Shown piece after piece: positions 59,211 to 64,000 of a DNA stretch of 64,000 nt. Every line of letters begins with the position of its first letter. The stretch's first letter is position 1. The notes below the pieces were generated by a model that was given only the letters and a program-made list of their open reading frames with translations, was not told where the DNA came from and did no database searches. A program made the position numbers and the translations under genes. Location: assembly GCA_029204045.2 (NCBI GenBank), contig CM055064.1, forward strand, positions 2,404,353 through 2,468,352. The letters are read 5' to 3'. The stretch is from Tillandsia leiboldiana (taxonomy: Eukaryota > Streptophyta > Magnoliopsida > Poales > Bromeliaceae).

Positions 59211-62026
59211 GAGGAACGAGTAAACCAAAAAATCTCTTGCCTGCGAGATTCAACAGCTTGACGTTTTGGAGGAACGAGTAAACCTTTCTCCGCAACTGCT
59301 TGAGAAGCGTGCTCAACTTAAGTCCCTCCTTAAAGGGGTGGTAGTGGATGAGGAGATCCTCTGGAAATCACGTGCAAATTTTCTCTGGTTGAAGGAAGGA
59401 GATGGTAACACGAAATTCTTCCATGCTATAGCTAATGGAAGGAGACGACAGAACACCATTGGCGACGTGGTGGATAACGGTCAGACTCTTCGGAGAGAAG
59501 AGGATAAAATAGGGTATTTCTTCGATTACTTCAAGAAACGGTTTGCCCCGAGCGAACATACTCGGGGTTCGGTAGGGGACTGGGCCGAGCTCTTTGGAAT
59601 TAGAGCTATAAGCCGCCCAGATGATCTTACTGTGCCTTTCTCCTTAGAGGAGATCAGGAAAGCTACTTTCTAATTGGGTAGGGATAAAGCGCCCGGCCCA
59701 GACGGTTTCAACCTGGGTTTCTTCCAAAAATTCTGGAAAGTAGTAAAGTTGGACTTGTTGAACATCTTTCAGGACCTTTACAATGGATCGCTGAATTCCT
59801 CCCATTTGGACTACTCCTTCATCTGCCTGGTCCCCAAGAAGGGAGGGGCCAATTCGGCTAACGACTTCAGGCCTATTAGCCTTATCAACGCGGTACAGAA
59901 GATCATCTCTAAAGTCCTTGCCAACAGGCTCGAAGTGGTTATGAAGGAGGTCATTTCACCTGCTCAATCTGCTTTCCTCAAAGGCAGGTCTATTCTCGAT
60001 TCCTTCGCAACTGCTACCGAGCTTGTCAACTGGAGCTCCAAAACAGGGCTAGAAGCGGTGGGGATTAAAGCGGACTTTGAAAAAGCGTTTGACAGGGTGC
60101 TTTGGGATTTTTTATTTATGGTCCTGTCTGGGCTTGGGGCAAACGACAGGTGGTGTGGATGGATCAAGCAATGCATCTGTAACGCAAATGTGGCAATTCT
60201 TGTGAACGGAGTACCAACGAACTGGATCAAGACGTTTAGGGGGCTTAGGCAAGGGGACCCTCTGTCCCCCTACCTATTCATTTTGGTGGCAGAATGATTG
60301 ACCAGAATGACGGGGCGGGCGGTATACAACGGGCTACTAAGAGGGTGGGACCCACACCGGCATCTAAGATTTCTATCATTCAATATGCGGATGACACCCT
60401 CTTCTTCTGTGGTGCCAAGAAGAGACAGATCAGCAACCTGCTCTTCATCTGGAACCTTTTCGAGTGGGCCTCTGGCATGAAGGTTAACCGAAAGAAGACT
60501 GAACTTTTTTTTCTCGGCAGGCAGACCCGCAGGGGGAGGAGTCTTGCAGACAGCCTAGGGTGTAAGTTGGGTACACTCCCGATATCTTACCTTGGCCTTC
60601 CACTATCTGACAAACAACTTCGAAAAGACGACTGGTGGCAGGTTATCGGCAAGTTCGAGAATCGGATAGAATGGTGGCAAGCTAAACTTCTATCCCAGGG
60701 TGGTAGGTTAGTGTTGGTGAACTCCGTGCTGTCGAACCTTCCACTCTACTACCTCTCCATGTTTCGAGCACCCAAATGGGTTGTTAGACGTTTTGAGGCG
60801 TTGCACAGGGCTTTCTTCTGGAAGGGGTCGACATCCGTCGAAGGAGGTCAATGCCTTGTAAACTGGAAGACGGTATGCAGAAGTACTCTGGAGGGAGGCT
60901 TAGGGGTTCTGAATTTGGAGAACATGAATGTTGCACTACTTGCCAAGTGGTGGTGGAGATTCTTCTCAGACAAGAGCCTCCTGTGGGGACCCCTTATCAA
61001 AGGACTCTACTATGGACGGAGGAAGCCGTTGAGAGAGGGTATCTCCTTTAGGCCGTTCTCACAATGGTGGCGCAATGTACTCGCAACTAGGGACATCTTT
61101 AGATGTGGGTTGTCGTTCTCGCTTGGGGATGGTCATGACATCTGTTTTTGGTCGGACATCTGGGCTGCTCAGGTACCTCTTCGAACTCTCTTCCCAGTTA
61201 TCTTCGACTAATTCAGGGGGAAGAGATGTAGTGTGATGGACTGCTGGGGGGCGAACAGGTGGAAGTGGCGCTACATCCTTCGGGGGTTCACCCCCGGTAA
61301 CCCGACTGAATCTGAAATGGTCGATCTACTTAAGGAGACTATCGCTACTACCCTCACCCTACCTTCTAAGGATGCTGTGCGTTGGAGATGGTCTCAATCC
61401 GAGAGTTTTTCGGTCAAATCCCTTTATCTCTTCCTCCAGAATGGCGGCGTTTCGGACCTTCGCTTTCGGGAACTCTGGAAGATCAAAGTCCCCCTCAAGA
61501 TTAAAATTTTTCTCTGGCTAGTCTTAAGGAGTAAGGTCCGCACCAAAGACAACCTGCTTAAAAGGGGTGGACTGGGGATGGCTGTTGTGTTCTCTGCTTG
61601 GACGAGGCAGAGACTGTTAATCACCTTTTTCTGGATTGTCAGTTTACTAGAAGTATCCTTCAAGCCTTTCTTCTGAACTTTGCTACCCTCAACTACTCCT
61701 CTATGGCTGCTTCGCTTTGAAATACCTCCCGTCAGAGAGGCGGCTCAATGCGCGATAGAGAGCTTTTGGGGATTGCTTCGGTATGGTGGACAATTTGGCT
61801 TGAATGTAACAGGAGGATATTCGACAACCGCAAAAAAACGGCAGGGTGCCTAAGTAGGGACGCTCGTGATTGTTTGGTTTGGTGGGCTCAGCTCGCACAA
61901 CAACTTTAGCAATCTTTTTTTCTTTTTTTTTTCTTTTTTTTTTTTAGGCCCTGCTGCCTACCCTTGTAGCCTAATTTATCTTCCTTATGAATGAAGCGGT
62001 AACATGCTACCTTCTCCTAAAAAAAA
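59211..62026 (+). mobile_element. LINE, 5'-truncated, inactivated by stops and frameshifts
   Basis: Target duplication ACAACACATATG at 59199-59210 and 62027-62038. Same family as the element at 16031-18793: ORF2 pieces in order, a T-rich 3' UTR start, 'GAAGCGGTAACATGCTACC' and poly-A. Inserted in the Copia-like LTR, next to the Cassandra-like element. At the 5' edge GAGGAACGAGTAAACC occurs twice (59211-59226 and 59269-59284). Confidence 0.9.
59239..61676 (+). pseudogene. LINE ORF2 reverse transcriptase pseudogene
   Basis: The frame opens at the truncated 5' edge ('QQLDVLEERVNLSPQLLEKR'). It is cut by a TAA at 59671-59673 (Gln in the intact copy), a TGA at 60295-60297 (Gly in the intact copy), a frameshift between about 60330 and 60375, a TAA at 61209-61211, and a frameshift near 61575 that shifts the C-x2-C zinc motif out of frame. 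Between breaks the RT motifs are clear: 'DKAPGPDGF', 'DFRPISLI', 'ADFEKAFDRV', 'GLRQGDPLSP', 'QYADDTLFFC', and later 'VPLKIKIFLWLVLRS'. Not functional. Confidence 0.9.
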
Positions 62027-62197
62027 ACAACACATATGCTATATTTATAGCTTACATCAAAAGATACCCGAATCCTAGTTTAATTAGATTTTTACTCTAA
62101 TTAATATTTAACTCTTAATAAATTTATCTTCAACAGATTTAAATATTTATCACAATCTAACTAGAATTGAATTACAAATCTAACAAAATCCTAACAA

Positions 62198-64000
62198 AAC
62201 CAAGAATGCTAATTCCATCATTCCTCAAAAATTTTTAACGAAAACAATAGTAGAGGAACAGCTAAAGAACCACAAAGGAAAAATTTGCATAATAAGACTT
62301 TTGGATTATAAATACAGAGGAATTAATCCTATAGATTAACTTGTGGTTCCATACTTAATAAGCAAAAGAGATGTCAAGCTTGTAGTGGCCTGTGCGATTA
62401 ATAAAGTAAACTTAAGCAGCTTCTTAATGTAATACGAACTTCTGATTGATAATCTCACCGCTGGCGCCCAATTACAAGTTGATTAAAATTGTACATTTGT
62501 CTATATATTCGTCAGTGCGCATGCATTTGCTCTCGCACAGTACGTAATTAATTAATGTATTTATCTATTTACTTGTTATTCATTATTTTGTATGCATGAT
62601 AATTAGAATTGAAATAACAACAACTGAGTCTCTTCTCATGCGAGTCAGATGATAACTCGATGGAATTCACCGCCATCAGTATTCGACCATAGTTTATTTA
62701 AACAAATGCCCATTTATGTCCGCAAAATAGGAAATTACGCAAATACTTCTGGGACTTAAAGTACTCTGTGGAAAATCAACAAATGCGAAGGCATTACTAA
62801 TTAATTAAACTAACATCTTGGTGATACATGAACATATTGACTAGTATTAATTAGGGAGCTTAATTTGTTGATGTACTTCTTATCTTGTTCATATAGACTA
62901 GCATAGAGAAGAAGATTAAAAGGATTTCTCCACATTAATTCACGAAATGATGAACTAGTTATGTATCTAAATCTGCCGAATCAAATAACCTGTCTCATTC
63001 AAAAAATTATCCGACATGTGTCAACGAATGCGGCGCCATAATTCATATCATTATATACTTGTAATCAGGTCAATTATAGAACCATTGTGCTGGACAAGAT
63101 ATTTTTGTACCTTCATCTGAAGGTTAACCAGTTTTCCTTTTTCTTTGTGGTGAGGTGTCTCCTTCAACTTTTAGAAACTAATTTGCTTGAAATTTGTTTG
63201 TTTATTTGACTTTTACCAATATTAGTCACACAAATCTTTTGGAGGAGACTTTTGTATTCCATATCACTAGTTAGGACCCCTGGTGCTAGGGCGGCCTCGA
63301 TTGATTCAACTGCGCGCGTATCAAATTGAAGATCACATGATTAATTAATTGTTAAAAGCAATGTGAATCTTTATGGGAAAATCAGAATTTAGGCAAACTA
63401 TTCTCTGGAATCAATTAAAACTCATAAACCATTTGTTTCCATACTAAAATTCTTAAGCATCCAGTATTCAGTTACATGATAAATCTCAATTAGCAATGCT
63501 AAAACATTATAAAATGGTATAGAAAAATGTTACAGTATGAATTTAAGAAAATGAGAGTCACGGTATTAGGCGTATAGAGTAGTGAAGTGTTATCTAGTAG
63601 CTCTGGCTCATTATATGTTTAGTCTTCTAATTAATAATTAGCTACTTTCTAGAAGTTCAGTGGCAGTTTATTTTAGGTACTATTCTGTTCTTGCAACATA
63701 GTAATTAAATTTCTGAGTTCATAACAAAGAATAACGCATTAAAAGCAGTCTAAAAGGATTGGAAATGTTTCCTGAGATTGATTATTAGGTGATGAAAAAA
63801 CAAATTAAAAGAACATTAATAAAGTAGTGTAAATGTATAACAATTATGTGATTAGCCTGCTCGCTGGATTATCAACAGAAGAGTTGTGGCATGGAATTCT
63901 TTCTCAGGGCATAATTCTCAATCAAAACAATTATGATTTGTTGGAGTGTAGAATTTTAGAATGATTCGCATTCATCTACTCAATCGACAAAAACCGTGCT
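62198..64000. other. AT-rich intergenic sequence
   Basis: No gene, repeat or regulatory feature could be supported. Confidence 0.45.

Larger units (their letters stand above)
56248..62197 (-). mobile_element. Copia-like LTR retroelement, nested complex
   Basis: LTR copies lie at about 56351-56795 and at 58316-62197, the latter split by a TRIM (58612-59149) and a LINE (59211-62026). Read on the minus strand the LTR begins TGTTAGGATTT and ends CCCCAACA. A PBS TGGTATCGGAGC is at 58302-58313. A purine-rich AACCAAGATGAAGAT precedes the left LTR copy (56796-56810). Sequence like that at 58222-58313 (PBS side) recurs at 56248-56350, so an additional partial internal copy adjoins the left LTR. No pol frame survives. 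Copia-like is an inference from LTR/PBS/PPT layout. Confidence 0.6.

Overview
This is a nuclear window from a flowering plant, most likely a commelinid monocot. The intergenic DNA is very AT-rich and full of (TA)n microsatellites. Three intron-poor genes (ERF, RALF, HSF) are strikingly GC-rich with G/C in third codon positions, as is typical of monocots. Proteins such as an AGAMOUS-type MADS factor, a class C heat-shock factor and a protodermal factor are plant-specific. I cannot name the species from sequence alone.

Genes, left to right: an intronless DREB A-4-type AP2/ERF transcription factor (13713-14528, +); an intronless RALF peptide hormone precursor (24577-25044, -); a three-exon PROTODERMAL FACTOR 1-like secreted wall protein (30061-31697, +); a two-exon RHM-type UDP-rhamnose synthase (33050-35430, +, 669 aa); a two-exon class C heat-shock factor (36781-37893, -, 327 aa); and a C-lineage AGAMOUS-like MADS-box gene spread over about 10 kb (40947-51065, -, 8 coding exons, 224 aa). 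The exon joins were worked out by hand from GT/AG sites, reading phase and family length. The genes are independent; no operon-like or metabolic cluster is visible, although PDF1, RHM and RALF all concern the cell wall and epidermis.

The rest is a well-preserved mobile-element landscape. There is one LINE family, with a nearly intact 5'-truncated copy at 16031-18793, a mutated copy at 59211-62026, and several short 3' fragments, some with 11-17 bp target-site duplications. There are three Cassandra-like TRIM retroelements whose LTRs carry 5S-rRNA-like sequence. One is a tandem copy inside intron 3 of the AGAMOUS-like gene, itself carrying a nested small LTR element. One carries a SINE in its LTR. 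One is nested, with a LINE, inside a Copia-like LTR. There are also CACTA-type MITEs, 9-10 bp-TSD (Mutator-like) MITEs including a matched pair on either side of the ERF gene, a telomere-repeat-containing MITE, and a Micron-like MITE cluster embedded in (TA)n tracts.

No tRNA, rRNA or CRISPR locus could be supported. About half of the window is AT-rich intergenic sequence in which I see nothing more specific.
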